Part shown: in pieces, positions 1 to 10,452 of the stretch
How the letters are laid out: each line of letters begins with the position of its first letter
Numbering within the stretch: position 1 is the first letter of the stretch
From: Mesorhizobium sp. DCY119
GTDB lineage: Bacteria; Pseudomonadota; Alphaproteobacteria; Rhizobiales; Rhizobiaceae
Direction of reading: 5' to 3'
DNA length: 64,000 nucleotides
NCBI RefSeq assembly: GCF_003590645.1
Contig: NZ_CP031834.1
Span: 372,001-436,000 of the forward strand
Position numbers and translations under genes: made by a program
The notes under the pieces: generated by a model
Database searches by the model: none
What the model was told of the DNA's origin: nothing
The model's input: the letters and a program-made list of their open reading frames with translations, nothing else

Positions 1-111
1 ACCACATAGATTCTCACCCCTCTGGCCCCTTGCGCCGCACCCGGCGGGCTTTATTCTGCCAGCCATGATGCTTCGCCCTCGCTCCCCGAAATCCAGAAAG
101 CCCGCCTGCTG

Positions 112-1692
112 ATGGCGGGGTTCGTCTGCGCAGTCGATGTCGGAACCGGCAGCGCGCGCGCCGGCATTCTCGACCGTGAGGGCAATCTGCTCGGCCGCGC
201 CGACCACAAGATTGCCATGCGCCAGCCCAAGCCCGGTCATGCCGAGCATGATTCGGAAGACATCTGGATGGCGGTCTGCGCGGCGGTAAAGGCGGCGCGC
301 GAAAAGGCCGCGGTGAAGCCGGAAGACATCGTCGGTATCTCCTTCGACGCCACCTGCTCGCTGGTGGTGCGCGATGTGGAGGCAAACCAGCTCAGTGTTT
401 CAGACGACGGCGACAACCGCTGGGACACCATCGTCTGGCTGGATCACCGGGCGCTGGCCGAGGCCGACGAATGCACCGCCACCGGTCATCATGTGCTCGA
501 CCATGTCGGCGGCGTCATGTCGCCCGAGATGGAAATTCCCAAGCTGATGTGGCTGAAGCGCCATCTTCCGGGCCAGTGGCAGAAGACCGGATACTTCTTC
601 GATCTGGCCGATTTCCTGACCTGGAAAGCTTCTGGCTCGACGGCGCGCTCGCAATGCACGCTGACCTGCAAATGGACCTACCTTGCCCACGAGACGCCCG
701 GCTGGCAGGACGATTTTCTCAACACGGTCGCGCTCGGCGATCTTCTGGCACGCGGGAACCTGCCGGAGCGGGCGAGCCCCGTCGGCGCCGACCTCGGCCC
801 GCTTACCCCGCAGGCCGCGGAAGCGCTCGGCCTCACCACCGCCTGCCGCGTCGGCTCCGGGCTGATCGACGCCTATGCCGGTGCGCTCGGCGTGCTTGGC
901 CGCTTCGTCGGCGATTTCGCCAGCATAGAGCGGCATATGGCGCTGATTGCCGGCACGTCGAGCTGCGTCATGGCGATGTCGCCGGAGCCGCGTCCCTTCG
1001 CCGGCGGCTGGGGCCCCTATTTCGGGGTCACGCTGGCGGACTGCTGGACCAGCGAAGGCGGCCAATCGGCGACGGGCGCTTTGCTCGACCATATCATCCG
1101 CTGGCACGGCGCCGGCGGCGAACCGGATGCCGCCATGCATGGCAGGATCGCCGAGCGCGTCATGGCGCTGCGGGCGGAAGAAGGCGAGGCATTCGCGTCG
1201 CGGCTGCATGTGCTGCCCGATTTTCACGGCAACCGCTCGCCGCTGGCCGACTCGCATGCGGTCGGCGTCATCTCCGGCCTGACGCTCGACGCCTCCTTCG
1301 ACAGCCTGTGCCGGCTTTACTGGCGCACTGCCGTCGGCATAGCGCTCGGCGTGCGCCACATTCTCGAGACGCTGAACGAGAACGGCTATGTCATCGACAC
1401 GCTGCATGTCACCGGCGGCCACACCAAGAACCCGCTGCTGATGGAACTCTATGCCGATGCCACCGGCTGCACGGTGATAGAACCCTTAGCCGACGAAGCA
1501 GTCCTGTTCGGCACCGGCATGGCGGCAGCGGCGGCAGGTGGCCTCTATCCGACGCTTACTGAGGCGGCAGCGGCCATGCAGCAGGGCGGACGCGAGCGCA
1601 AACCCAACCCGGCGGCGCGGAAAGGTTTTGAGCGCGACTACCGGATTTTCCTTGAAATGCATCGGCAGAGGCAAGTGCTGGAGGGGCTGTAG
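112..1692 (+). CDS. FGGY-family carbohydrate kinase (D-ribulokinase type)
   Basis: A 526-residue sugar kinase that would phosphorylate a ketopentose or related polyol-derived sugar with ATP in the cytoplasm. The N-terminal nucleotide-binding motif AVDVGTGSARAGI (about residues 7-19) and the C-terminal HVTGGHTKNPLLMELYAD block are FGGY hallmarks. The central GGQSATGALLDH segment is typical of the subgroup annotated as D-ribulokinase/YpCarbK. Length matches the family (500-550). The gene is complete. No transporter or dehydrogenase for a pentitol is visible in the window, so the substrate is open; xylulose or ribulose are both possible. The downstream gene is 334 bases away and unrelated. Confidence 0.85.
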   Translation: MAGFVCAVDVGTGSARAGILDREGNLLGRADHKIAMRQPKPGHAEHDSEDIWMAVCAAVKAAREKAAVKPEDIVGISFDATCSLVVRDVEANQLSVSDDGDNRWDTIVWLDHRALAEADECTATGHHVLDHVGGVMSPEMEIPKLMWLKRHLPGQWQKTGYFFDLADFLTWKASGSTARSQCTLTCKWTYLAHETPGWQDDFLNTVALGDLLARGNLPERASPVGADLGPLTPQAAEALGLTTACRVGSGLIDAYAGALGVLGRFVGDFASIERHMALIAGTSSCVMAMSPEPRPFAGGWGPYFGVTLADCWTSEGGQSATGALLDHIIRWHGAGGEPDAAMHGRIAERVMALRAEEGEAFASRLHVLPDFHGNRSPLADSHAVGVISGLTLDASFDSLCRLYWRTAVGIALGVRHILETLNENGYVIDTLHVTGGHTKNPLLMELYADATGCTVIEPLADEAVLFGTGMAAAAAGGLYPTLTEAAAAMQQGGRERKPNPAARKGFERDYRIFLEMHRQRQVLEGL

Positions 1693-1724
1693 GCGACGCG
1701 GCCACTATCCTTCGCCTCAATAGG

Positions 1725-1790
1725 GAGGGATTATCGCGTATGGAATTCGACCCCCAGTCCGTCTCGGCAAAGCCGAGACGGACTGGGGGT
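1725..1790. repeat. Palindromic element, family B deletion derivative
   Basis: A perfect 18-bp inverted repeat (1751-1768 and 1772-1789, loop AAA). The 25 bases to its left match the outer end of the larger family-B elements at 26.0 and 28.8 kb, so this copy looks like one that lost its interior. It may act as a terminator-like hairpin after the kinase gene. The rest of the 1693-2026 gap shows no gene; the bases before 2027 presumably carry the promoter of the MATE gene. Confidence 0.8.
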
Positions 1791-2026
1791 AGGCCGTGCC
1801 GGATGCAAGTGCCTTCCCTTTCACGAGAGGGACAAATTGCCCTTCCATTAAGGGAAGTAAGACGTAGCCACCTCACCCTGGCTCAATTGTCGGCGACGCT
1901 GGTGGCTTGCTTAACGGGAACATTTGGTTCAAAAGGCGTTCAAAATCGGAAAAACCGTCTGTTTTTCCGTAAAAACGCGACTGGCGGCATGATTTTCGCC
2001 GCGGTTCGCCCCTGAAAGTTAGAAAA

Positions 2027-3430
2027 ATGTCTGCGATACAGGTCGAGGCGAGAGCTTCGGCAAACCCTTGGCGTCTCGAAATTCGCGCGATGCTGGCGCT
2101 GGCCTGGCCGATGATCCTGACCAATCTCGGCCAGACCGCGATGACGGCCACCGACGTGATGATGATGGGCCGGCTCAGCGCCGATACGCTCGCCGCCGGT
2201 GCGCTTGGCGCCAATCTCTATTTCGCACCGCTGATCTTCGGGCTCGGCCTGATGCTCGCGACATCGCCGATGATCGCTACCGAACTCGGCCGCAGGCGTC
2301 ATTCGGTGCGCGACCTGCGCCGCACCGTGCGCCAGGGGCTTTGGCTCGCCATCCTCGTTTCGATCCCGATCTGGATCGTGTTGTGGAATGCGGAGGCCAT
2401 ATTGCTTGCCATGGGGCAGGAACCGGCGCTCGCCGCGCAGGCCGGCATCTATGTGCGCTGGCTGCAATGGGCGGTGCTGCCCTTCTACGGCTACATCGTG
2501 CTGCGCTCCTTCATCTCGGCGCTGGAACGTCCGGGCTGGGCGCTGGCCATCGTCTTCGTCGCGGTCGCCTTCAACGTGCTCGCCAACTGGTGCCTGATGT
2601 TCGGCAATCTCGGCTTTCCGGCCATGGGCATCGCCGGCTCCGGGCTGGCGACGAGCCTGTCCAGCGCCTTGATGTTCATCGGCATGGCCGCCGTGGTGAT
2701 GATGGAACCGAAATTCCGGCGCTATCGCCTGTTCGGCCGCTTCTGGCGCTCGGACTGGCCGCGTTTCGTCGGGCTTCTGAAGCTCGGCCTGCCGATCGCT
2801 GGCATCCTGGCTTTCGAGGTCACCATCTTCAATGCCGCCGCGCTGTTCATGGGCCTGATCGATTCACCGTCGCTGGCAGCACACGCGATCGCCATCCAGA
2901 TCGCCTCGATCAGCTTCATGGTGCCGCTGGGGCTGAACCAGGCGGTGACGGTACGCGTAGGCCTGGCCTATGGCGCGCAGAATCCGGAGGGCATCAGCCG
3001 CGCCGGCTGGACCGCCTTCGTCATGGGCGTTTCCTTCATGGCGCTGACCGCGCTCGCGATGATCCTGTGGCCGCGCCTGTTGATCAGCGCCTTTATCGAT
3101 CTCCATGACCCGGCCAACGCGGTCGTCATCGGCCTCGCCGTGTCGTTCCTGGCGCTGGCGGCGCTGTTTCAGATCGTCGACGGCGCGCAGGCGGTGGCTG
3201 CCGGCATGTTGCGCGGCTTGCACGACACGACGATACCGATGATCTACGCGGCGATCGGCTATTGGGGCGTCGGCCTGCCGCTCGGCGTGGTGCTGGCCTT
3301 CCATTTCGGCTTCCACGGCGTCGGCATCTGGATCGGCCTGTCGGTGGGGCTTGCGGTGGTGGCGGTGCTGCTGATGTGGCGCTGGCTGCGGCGCGACCAG
3401 CTCGGCCTGACCGGGATGGCTAGACTCTGA
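2027..3430 (+). CDS. MATE family efflux transporter (NorM type)
   Basis: A 467-residue inner-membrane antiporter of the multidrug and toxic compound extrusion family, expected to export cationic drugs using a Na+ or H+ gradient. The sequence has about twelve hydrophobic segments in two related halves; the first contains the typical [16 protein letters not shown] stretch near residues 24-39 and a [18 protein letters not shown] loop near 390-405. Length is standard. The gene stands alone downstream of a hairpin and converges on the C-N hydrolase gene, overlapping its 3' end by 11 bases. Substrate cannot be told from sequence. Confidence 0.92.
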   Translation: MSAIQVEARASANPWRLEIRAMLALAWPMILTNLGQTAMTATDVMMMGRLSADTLAAGALGANLYFAPLIFGLGLMLATSPMIATELGRRRHSVRDLRRTVRQGLWLAILVSIPIWIVLWNAEAILLAMGQEPALAAQAGIYVRWLQWAVLPFYGYIVLRSFISALERPGWALAIVFVAVAFNVLANWCLMFGNLGFPAMGIAGSGLATSLSSALMFIGMAAVVMMEPKFRRYRLFGRFWRSDWPRFVGLLKLGLPIAGILAFEVTIFNAAALFMGLIDSPSLAAHAIAIQIASISFMVPLGLNQAVTVRVGLAYGAQNPEGISRAGWTAFVMGVSFMALTALAMILWPRLLISAFIDLHDPANAVVIGLAVSFLALAALFQIVDGAQAVAAGMLRGLHDTTIPMIYAAIGYWGVGLPLGVVLAFHFGFHGVGIWIGLSVGLAVVAVLLMWRWLRRDQLGLTGMARL

Positions 3431-4196
3431 GATCGATCAGATAGGAATTCGCCGCCGCCGAGGCTTCGTAATCGGCGGGGCGGATTTCAGCGAACAGCAA
3501 TGCCTCGGCGCTTCTACCGGCCTCGGCCAACATGGTGCCGTCGGGTGCGGCAATGCCTGAAAGACCGGCATAGGCAAACAGAGCGTCCGCGCCGCAATGG
3601 TTCACATAGGCGACGAAAATCTGGTTCTCGAAGGCACGCACCGGGATAAGCTTTCGGGCGATGAATTCGTCATGGTCGCTTGCCGGCAGCGCCGTCGGCA
3701 CGATGACCGCATCGACGCCGGCCTGAGCAAGGCGCCGGACATTTTCGGGAAATTCGACATCATAGCAGATCAGCAGGCCGATCTTTGCGCCACGATGGTC
3801 GACCACGCAGGCGGTCGGCCTTTCCGGCTGGAACAGACCGCGCTCGTAAGGCCCGTAGAGATGGGACTTTCGGTAGATGACCGCAGCCGCTGAGCCATCG
3901 ACATAAAGCGCGCTGTTGTAGATCGTCTCACTGTCGCGCTCGGCAAAGCCGATGACCATCGCGACGCCGGTTTCTGCCGACAGCGCTGATAGCCGGGCGG
4001 CCAGATCACCGCCCGCAGGCTCGGCCAGTGCCTTCACCGCCTCGCCCGCGCCATAGCCGGTGACGGCGAGTTCGGGCGTGACAAGCAGATCGGCAGCGTT
4101 ACTTGCCGCCTCGCGCACCGCCCGTTCGATGCGCGCAAGATTGGTCGCGACATCGCCGGCCACGGCCTGCATCTGGAGTGCCGCCAGTCTCATCAC
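3420..4196 (-). CDS. Carbon-nitrogen hydrolase (nitrilase superfamily amidase)
   Basis: A 258-residue cytoplasmic amidase of the nitrilase superfamily. The catalytic triad is visible: Glu42 in [10 protein letters not shown], Lys110 in YRKSHLYG and Cys144 in [14 protein letters not shown]. It would cleave a C-N bond of an amide, carbamoyl or nitrile substrate. It is the last gene of a polyamine-type ABC operon; its start overlaps the upstream permease stop by four bases (ATGA), implying translational coupling. Family knowledge plus context suggest an N-carbamoylputrescine amidase or a related omega-amidase acting on the imported compound; this assignment is inference. Confidence 0.85.
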   Translation of the reverse strand: MMRLAALQMQAVAGDVATNLARIERAVREAASNAADLLVTPELAVTGYGAGEAVKALAEPAGGDLAARLSALSAETGVAMVIGFAERDSETIYNSALYVDGSAAAVIYRKSHLYGPYERGLFQPERPTACVVDHRGAKIGLLICYDVEFPENVRRLAQAGVDAVIVPTALPASDHDEFIARKLIPVRAFENQIFVAYVNHCGADALFAYAGLSGIAAPDGTMLAEAGRSAEALLFAEIRPADYEASAAANSYLIDLRV

Positions 4197-4996
4197 TTAC
4201 CCTCCGAGCCCATGGCGCCGAGCAGTTTTCGGATATCGCCGAACCTGGCGATCAGCCCGAAGACGAGAGCGGCGATCGCGACGAAGAACACCGACACCGA
4301 GGCCATGGTCGGCGTATAACCGTAGCGCAGCGCATTGAAGATTTTTATCGGCAGCGTTTCCATGGTGAAGCCGATGGTCATATAGGCAACGATGTATTCG
4401 TTGAGCGACAGCACGAAGGCGAAGGCATAGCCGGAAACGAGATAGGGCAGGATCAGCGGCAGCACCACGGTTCTTGCAATCGTGCGGTCGTCGGCGCCCA
4501 TGGTCGCGGCGGCCTCCACGAGCGAGCGATCAATGGAGGCGAAGCCCAGCGACAGCGTCACCAGCGGCAGCGTGACGAAGAAGATCGCGTGGCTGATTGC
4601 TGCCGTCCATGGCTGGCCGTAAAAGCCCGTCGTCGCCCAGAAGGTCAGGAAGCCAAGCGCGGTGATGACCGGCGGGAGAATAAAGGGCGCGACGCCGAGA
4701 AGCTGGAAGATATGCGCCCAGGACGCATGGCGCCGCCACAGGAACCACGCCAGCGGCAGCGCAATCGCCACCGCAAGGGCTGCCGCCGAGATCGCCAGCA
4801 GCAGCGAGGCGATCAGCGCACTGCGCCATTCCGGGTCCATGAAGATCTGCGCGTACCAGGCGAGCGAAAAGCCCTTTGGCGGGAATGACAAATCCTGTTT
4901 CTCGTTGACCGAGACGCCGAGCACGACGATCAAGGGTGCTGCGAGAAACAGCGCGACGAGGACGAAATAAAGCCGGCGAAGCAGTTTTTCCATCAT
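4193..4996 (-). CDS. ABC transporter permease (PotC-like)
   Basis: A 267-residue inner-membrane permease with about six transmembrane helices. The first helix is at residues 8-29 and the cytoplasmic EAA-type loop reads VEAATMGADDRTIARTVVLPLILP (shown in part; about 160-183), which contacts the ATPase. It belongs to the spermidine/putrescine PotC and thiamine/iron permease group. It overlaps both neighbours by four bases, placing it third of four transporter genes. Substrate specificity comes from the binding protein upstream. Confidence 0.88.
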   Translation of the reverse strand: MMEKLLRRLYFVLVALFLAAPLIVVLGVSVNEKQDLSFPPKGFSLAWYAQIFMDPEWRSALIASLLLAISAAALAVAIALPLAWFLWRRHASWAHIFQLLGVAPFILPPVITALGFLTFWATTGFYGQPWTAAISHAIFFVTLPLVTLSLGFASIDRSLVEAAATMGADDRTIARTVVLPLILPYLVSGYAFAFVLSLNEYIVAYMTIGFTMETLPIKIFNALRYGYTPTMASVSVFFVAIAALVFGLIARFGDIRKLLGAMGSEGK

Positions 4997-5843
4997 CCCG
5001 CATTCTCCCGTCTGCCGACCAGCAAGGTAAGCCCGACCAGCGCCAGCGACATCAGCACCAGGAACACGGCCATGGCTGCCGCGAAAGGCATGTTGGACTG
5101 GTAGATCGCCTGATCGGTAATGAGCACCGACAGCGTCCAGTGCTGCGGCCGGCCGAGGATTTGCGGCAAGAGATACGAGCCGAGCGCGAAGACGAAGACC
5201 ATGATCAGCGTTGCCACCAGCGTGTTGCGCAGCGCCGGCGTCACGACGTTGAAGAAGGCGCGCACCGGCGAGGCGCCGAGCGTGCGCGCGGCCTCAAGCA
5301 ATGTCGGATCGAGCCGCACGAGGGCGGGGTAAAGCACGAGGATCGTATAGGGCAGTGCCTGGTAGACCATGCCGGTCAGCACCGCGCCGAAGCCCGGCAA
5401 CAGCGCCTGCGGCTGCGACATCAGACCGACCGCGACCAGCAGATTGGTGATGCCGGCGGTGCGCGAAAACAGCGTCGACCAGGCAAAGCCGATGATGACT
5501 TCCGACAGCGACAGCACCGAAAGCAGGCAGACCAGCCACACCGTCTGCACCTTGCGCGAGCGCTTCGTCAGCAGATAGGTGAAGGGAAAGGCGATGGCGA
5601 TGCAGCAGATGGCGACCAATACCGCCAGCATCAGCGAGAAACCGAGCACGCTGCCGAAGAAGGTCGACAGGAAGCGCGCATAATTGTCGAAGACGAAATC
5701 GGTCTTGTAGAAGCCGGCCGGGTCGCGCTTGAAGAAGCTGACCGCGATCATGGTCGAGAACGGCACGACGAAGAACACGATCAGCATCAGCGCCGGAAAG
5801 AACAGCGGCGTGTAGTCGGCGATGGTGCGCGGCGCCTCGCGTC

Positions 5844-5847
<4 letters not shown>
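4993..5847 (-). CDS. ABC transporter permease (PotB-like)
   Basis: A 284-residue inner-membrane permease, partner of the PotC-like protein. Six hydrophobic segments are visible, the first at about residues 13-38. The EAA loop (LLEAARTLGASPVRAFFNV, about residues 180-198) is intact. The start codon overlaps the stop of the ATPase gene (5844-5847), and its own stop overlaps the next permease, consistent with one polycistronic mRNA running from the binding protein at 8184 to the hydrolase at 3420. Confidence 0.88.
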
Positions 5848-6881
<1,034 letters not shown>

Positions 6882-6950
6882 ACTGGTTACCCTGCTCTTT
6901 TGCTTATCATATGCGGGTAAGGGATAAGGCGAAAAGGTCGCCGCTTACTT

Positions 6951-7083
6951 CTTCTCCCCGTCTCTATACGGGGAGAAGATGCCGGCAGGCAGATGAGGGG
7001 CGGAGCCAGCTTCTGAAAATGAGACGCTGCCCCTCATCCGGCCCTTCGGGCCACCTTCTCCCCGTATAGTGACGGGGAGAAGG
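6951..7083. repeat. RIME-like palindromic element (family C), copy 1
   Basis: A 133-bp element bounded by inverted CTTCTCCCCGT / ACGGGGAGAAG arms, with inner arms GATGAGGGGC / GCCCCTCATC. This matches the rhizobial intergenic mosaic element pattern known from Sinorhizobium. It lies inside the polyamine-type ABC operon, between binding-protein and ATPase genes, where a stable hairpin could separate expression of the two parts. Confidence 0.88.
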
Positions 7084-7095
7084 AAGAACCGCCGT

Positions 7096-8184
7096 TTACC
7101 CGACGATCAGCTCGGTCCACTTCTGGTTAATCCAGTCGGACTTGGTCGTGTAGAGATCGTAGCGCGGGATGATCGGCTCGATGTCGGAAGACACGGCGGC
7201 GAACTCTTCCGGCTTGAGATCGAGCACTTCCTTCTTCAGCGTCGGCGCGGTGCCGACCTTGCGCGACATCAGGCCCTGGATCGCCGGCTGGCTCATATAG
7301 TCGATGAAGGCATGCGCCTCGTCGACCTTCTTGGACGCGCGCGTCAGGACCCAGTTGCCGGAATCCTGAATGCCGCCTTCCTTCGGGAAGGTCGAGCGTA
7401 CCGGCTGGCCGTCGGCGGCGGCAAGGCCGGTGACGTCATGGTAATACTGGCCCATCGGGATTTCACCCGACTTCAGCGCCTGTTCGAACTGCGCCTCGTC
7501 GCGATACCAGAGGCGGACGTTCGGCTTGACCTCGGCGAGCTTCTCGAAAGCCTTCAACTGGCCTTCCTCGGTGTCGAGCGCATTGGTGCCGCCCATGAAG
7601 GTCTTGGCGGTCACTTCCAGCAGGAAGGAGTTGGAGGCGAGCGCCAGGAGGCCGAGCTTGTCGGCATTGGCCGGGTCCCACAGGGCTTCCCAGGAGGTCG
7701 GCGCTTCCTTGTAGACATCGGTGTTGGTGACCAGCGTGATGTACCACGCCACCGCGCCGACGCCGGCGATGCGGCCGTCCGGATATTTGTTGACGAAGCG
7801 GTCGAGCAGGTCGCCACCATGCTTGATCTTGGCGATATCGATCGGCGTCCACAGTTCGGTCGCCTGGCCTTTCAGCGTCGAGGTCTGCGACATCATCGAA
7901 ACGTCGGCCGGCGCCTGGCCTGCCTTGGCTGCCTGTTCGAGCTGCACAAGCCAGGCTTCACCGGTCGGCTCTGCGATGGACTCCACCGCAATGCCGGTCG
8001 CCTTGGTGAATTCCGGGAAGATGTGCTCGTCGAAGGACTTCTTGAAGTAGCCGCCATAGACGCCGACCTTCAGCGACTTGTCCTGCGCGCGCAGCACGGC
8101 AGGCATGGCAAGCAATGCGGCACCCGCAACGCCTGCGCCCAGCACGCCGCGGCGGCTGAGACTGGTTTTCAGAAATTCGGTCAT
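7096..8184 (-). CDS. ABC transporter substrate-binding protein (PotD/PotF-like, Tat signal)
   Basis: A 362-residue periplasmic binding protein of the spermidine/putrescine class. The N-terminus carries a twin-arginine-type signal (SLSRRGVLGAGVAGAALLAM, cleavage probably after VLRAQ near residue 34). The mature protein starts with KSLKVGVYGGYFKKSF and has the family's SWEALWDP motif near residue 155. It is first in the operon with the ATPase, two permeases and an amidase. Ligand is probably a polyamine or a related guanidino or amino compound, by family and context only. Confidence 0.85.
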   Translation of the reverse strand: MTEFLKTSLSRRGVLGAGVAGAALLAMPAVLRAQDKSLKVGVYGGYFKKSFDEHIFPEFTKATGIAVESIAEPTGEAWLVQLEQAAKAGQAPADVSMMSQTSTLKGQATELWTPIDIAKIKHGGDLLDRFVNKYPDGRIAGVGAVAWYITLVTNTDVYKEAPTSWEALWDPANADKLGLLALASNSFLLEVTAKTFMGGTNALDTEEGQLKAFEKLAEVKPNVRLWYRDEAQFEQALKSGEIPMGQYYHDVTGLAAADGQPVRSTFPKEGGIQDSGNWVLTRASKKVDEAHAFIDYMSQPAIQGLMSRKVGTAPTLKKEVLDLKPEEFAAVSSDIEPIIPRYDLYTTKSDWINQKWTELIVG

Positions 8185-8243
8185 TTTCGTTCTCCTCTAT
8201 TCATGCCGCTTTTGCGGCTGTTCCCACGGTCGTTCAAGTGAAT

Positions 8244-8891
8244 TCAATGTGCGGCAGCACGGCTCTCCAGCATTCTGGCATATTGGGTGAGCGGATAGCA
8301 CAGCACGAAAAAGATCAGCGCGACCAGCCCATAGACGGTGAAGGGTTCGAACGTCGCATTGTTGATCGCATTCGATGTCCTGAGAAGCTCTTCGAAGCCG
8401 ATGATCGAGGTCAGTGCCGTGCTTTTGATGAGCTGGACGAGGAAGCCGACGATCGGCGCCCGCGTGATCGAGAACGCCTGCGGCAGGATGATGAGGCGCA
8501 GTTCCTGAATATAGTGCAGTCCCAGGCTCGCGCCCGCGTCCCACTGGCCGCGCGGCAATGCGTCGACGCCGCTCCGCCAGATCTCGGCCAGATAGGCGCT
8601 GGCAAAGAAGGTCAGCGCAAGCACCGCCGCCGTCCACGGCTCGATGCGAAAGCCGAGCATCGGCAGGCCGAAGAACATCAGGAAAAGCTGCATCAGAAGC
8701 GGTGTTCCCTGGAACAGGGCGATGTAGCCGCTGGCAAAGCGGCGAAGCCATTTCGCCTTGGATATCCTGAGGAAGAGGATGACGATGCCGACCACGCCGC
8801 CACCGACAAAGGCTGCGATCGACAAGAGGATCGTCCAGCGCGTGGCAAACAGCAGGTTTCGCAGAATGTCCCAGAAGGTGAACTCGATCAT
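8244..8891 (-). CDS. Polar amino acid-type ABC permease
   Basis: A 215-residue inner-membrane permease of the His/Glu/Gln/Arg/opine class. The FGLPMLGFRIEPWTAAVLAL and AYLAEIWRSGVDALPRGQWDAG (in part) motifs are characteristic; the latter is the EAA-like loop. Five hydrophobic helices are visible. The start overlaps the stop of the paired permease by four bases. No ATPase of this class is encoded next to it, so the complex either borrows an ATPase from elsewhere or uses the PotA-like one downstream; I could not decide. Confidence 0.87.
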   Translation of the reverse strand: MIEFTFWDILRNLLFATRWTILLSIAAFVGGGVVGIVILFLRISKAKWLRRFASGYIALFQGTPLLMQLFLMFFGLPMLGFRIEPWTAAVLALTFFASAYLAEIWRSGVDALPRGQWDAGASLGLHYIQELRLIILPQAFSITRAPIVGFLVQLIKSTALTSIIGFEELLRTSNAINNATFEPFTVYGLVALIFFVLCYPLTQYARMLESRAAAH

Positions 8892-9556
8892 GTCACACCT
8901 GCCGAGAGTGTGCGGCGCCCGACCGAAACCAGCATGCGCCGCAGCGCGATCGAAAGGCCGAGATAGACCATTGTCACGACGAAATAGGTCTCGAAGGCGC
9001 GGAAGGTCCTGGCCTGCAGCATGTCGGCTTCATAAGTGAGTTCGCGGACGGCGATCTGCGATACGACTGCGGATTCGAGCATCATGATCACGATCTGGCT
9101 CGTCAGCGCCGGGAAGATGACCTTCAGCGCCTGCGGCAGCACGATCTTGACGAACACCTGTCGCGGCCGCAAGCCCAAAGACAGTGCCGCTTCCTTCTGG
9201 CCGACCGGCACCGCATCAAGACCGGCACCGACGATCTCCGTCGTATAGGCCGCCATGTTGAGCGTCATCGCCAGAACCGCGGCGAGGATCGGGTCGAGCC
9301 TGATGCCGAGGCTGGGCAGGCCGAAGAAGATGAAAAATAGCTGCACCAGAAACGGCGTGTTGCGGATCACCTCGACATAGGCGGTTATCGCCAGGCGGAG
9401 CCAGCGATAGCCGCTGCGCCGGCCGGCGGCGGCAAGAACGCTGATGAACGTCCCGGCCAGCGTCGTCACCACGATCAGCATGACCGTTACGGCAGCACCC
9501 CGGGCGATTGCGCCCGAGGCCTCGTAAAGCCAGCCGAAATCGAGGCTGTAGCCCAC
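8888..9556 (-). CDS. Polar amino acid-type ABC permease, second subunit
   Basis: A 222-residue membrane protein homologous in layout to its neighbour: FFGLPSLGIRLDPILAAVLA and AAYTTEIVGAGLDAVPVGQ motifs occupy the same places. The two would form the heterodimeric channel of a polar amino acid importer. It starts three bases downstream of the binding-protein stop, so the three genes are clearly one operon with the ureohydrolase gene upstream. Confidence 0.87.
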   Translation of the reverse strand: MGYSLDFGWLYEASGAIARGAAVTVMLIVVTTLAGTFISVLAAAGRRSGYRWLRLAITAYVEVIRNTPFLVQLFFIFFGLPSLGIRLDPILAAVLAMTLNMAAYTTEIVGAGLDAVPVGQKEAALSLGLRPRQVFVKIVLPQALKVIFPALTSQIVIMMLESAVVSQIAVRELTYEADMLQARTFRAFETYFVVTMVYLGLSIALRRMLVSVGRRTLSAGVT

Positions 9557-9559
9557 AGA

Positions 9560-10363
9560 TCAATCCTTGAGGTTTTCAGGATTGAGCGGCGTCTTCAGCC
9601 ATTCCTCCGATGCCTTGTTCAGCTGTCCGTCGGCCAGCATCTTGGCGACGGCGTCGTTGATCGCCTTCTTCAGCCCCTCTTCGTTCTTGTTCAGTCCGAT
9701 ATGCGAGGGAGAGGTCAGCAGCTGGAACTTCTGCTCGGGCTTGAGCGCTTCCTGGCGCGCCAGAACCTGCGCGCCGACATCGTTCCCGACGACCATCAGC
9801 TGGGTCTGGCCCGAGATGAAGGCCTGGATCACGGCATTGTAATTGTCGAAGCGCTTGATGTCGGCTGTGGCCGGGGCCGCTTCCGTAAGCGACGTGTCTT
9901 CCAGCGTGCCGCGGTTCACGGCGATGCTCTTGTCGGCCAGCGCGGCCTTGTCCTTGACCTCAAGGGCGGCGGGTCCGATCACCGCGATATAGTAAGGGGC
10001 GTAAGCCACGGCGAAGTCGATGACCTGCTCGCGCTCCTTGCTGTAGCCGACGCTCATCAACAGGTCGACGCGATGGTCGGTCAGGTAGGGAATGCGGTTC
10101 TGGCCGGTCACCGCGACCGTGTTGAGCTTTACCTTCAGCGAGTCGGCGATGAACTGCGCGACTTCCATGTCGTAGCCCTTGAGGCTCATATCGGCACTGG
10201 CCGAGGAGAAGGGCGGAAAGTCGGCAAAGACGCCGACATTGATGACGCCGGCCTTTGCGATGTCTTCAAGGGCATCAGCGTGGGCTGGCTGCGTGGCGAT
10301 GGCGGCGCTGCCGAGCAGCAGCAACGCGGCAAAGGACGATTTGAGATGCGAATGCATGGTCAT
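9560..10363 (-). CDS. Polar amino acid-type ABC substrate-binding protein
   Basis: A 267-residue periplasmic solute-binding protein, family 3. A Sec signal (hydrophobic SFAALLLLGSAAIA, cleavage near THAHADA region around residue 29) precedes the mature domain, which shows VGVFADFPPFSS and KGYDMEVAQFIADSL, the usual ligand-pocket landmarks, and YSKEREQVIDFA. It follows the ureohydrolase gene by 90 bases. The likely cargo is arginine, agmatine or another guanidino compound processed by that enzyme; this is inferred from linkage. Confidence 0.87.
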   Translation of the reverse strand: MTMHSHLKSSFAALLLLGSAAIATQPAHADALEDIAKAGVINVGVFADFPPFSSASADMSLKGYDMEVAQFIADSLKVKLNTVAVTGQNRIPYLTDHRVDLLMSVGYSKEREQVIDFAVAYAPYYIAVIGPAALEVKDKAALADKSIAVNRGTLEDTSLTEAAPATADIKRFDNYNAVIQAFISGQTQLMVVGNDVGAQVLARQEALKPEQKFQLLTSPSHIGLNKNEEGLKKAINDAVAKMLADGQLNKASEEWLKTPLNPENLKD

Positions 10364-10452
10364 TTTGGTTCCCCTTCTGGAAAATCATTATTGTCGGTGC
10401 GGCCCAGGCGGGCCGCCCTGCCATCGGTTCCAGGCCGATGGCTAAAACTGGA

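Noticed and set aside
6940-7090. Array of short repeats resembling a CRISPR
   Set aside because: The arms are inverted, not direct, repeats with no regular spacers; it is a RIME-like palindrome.
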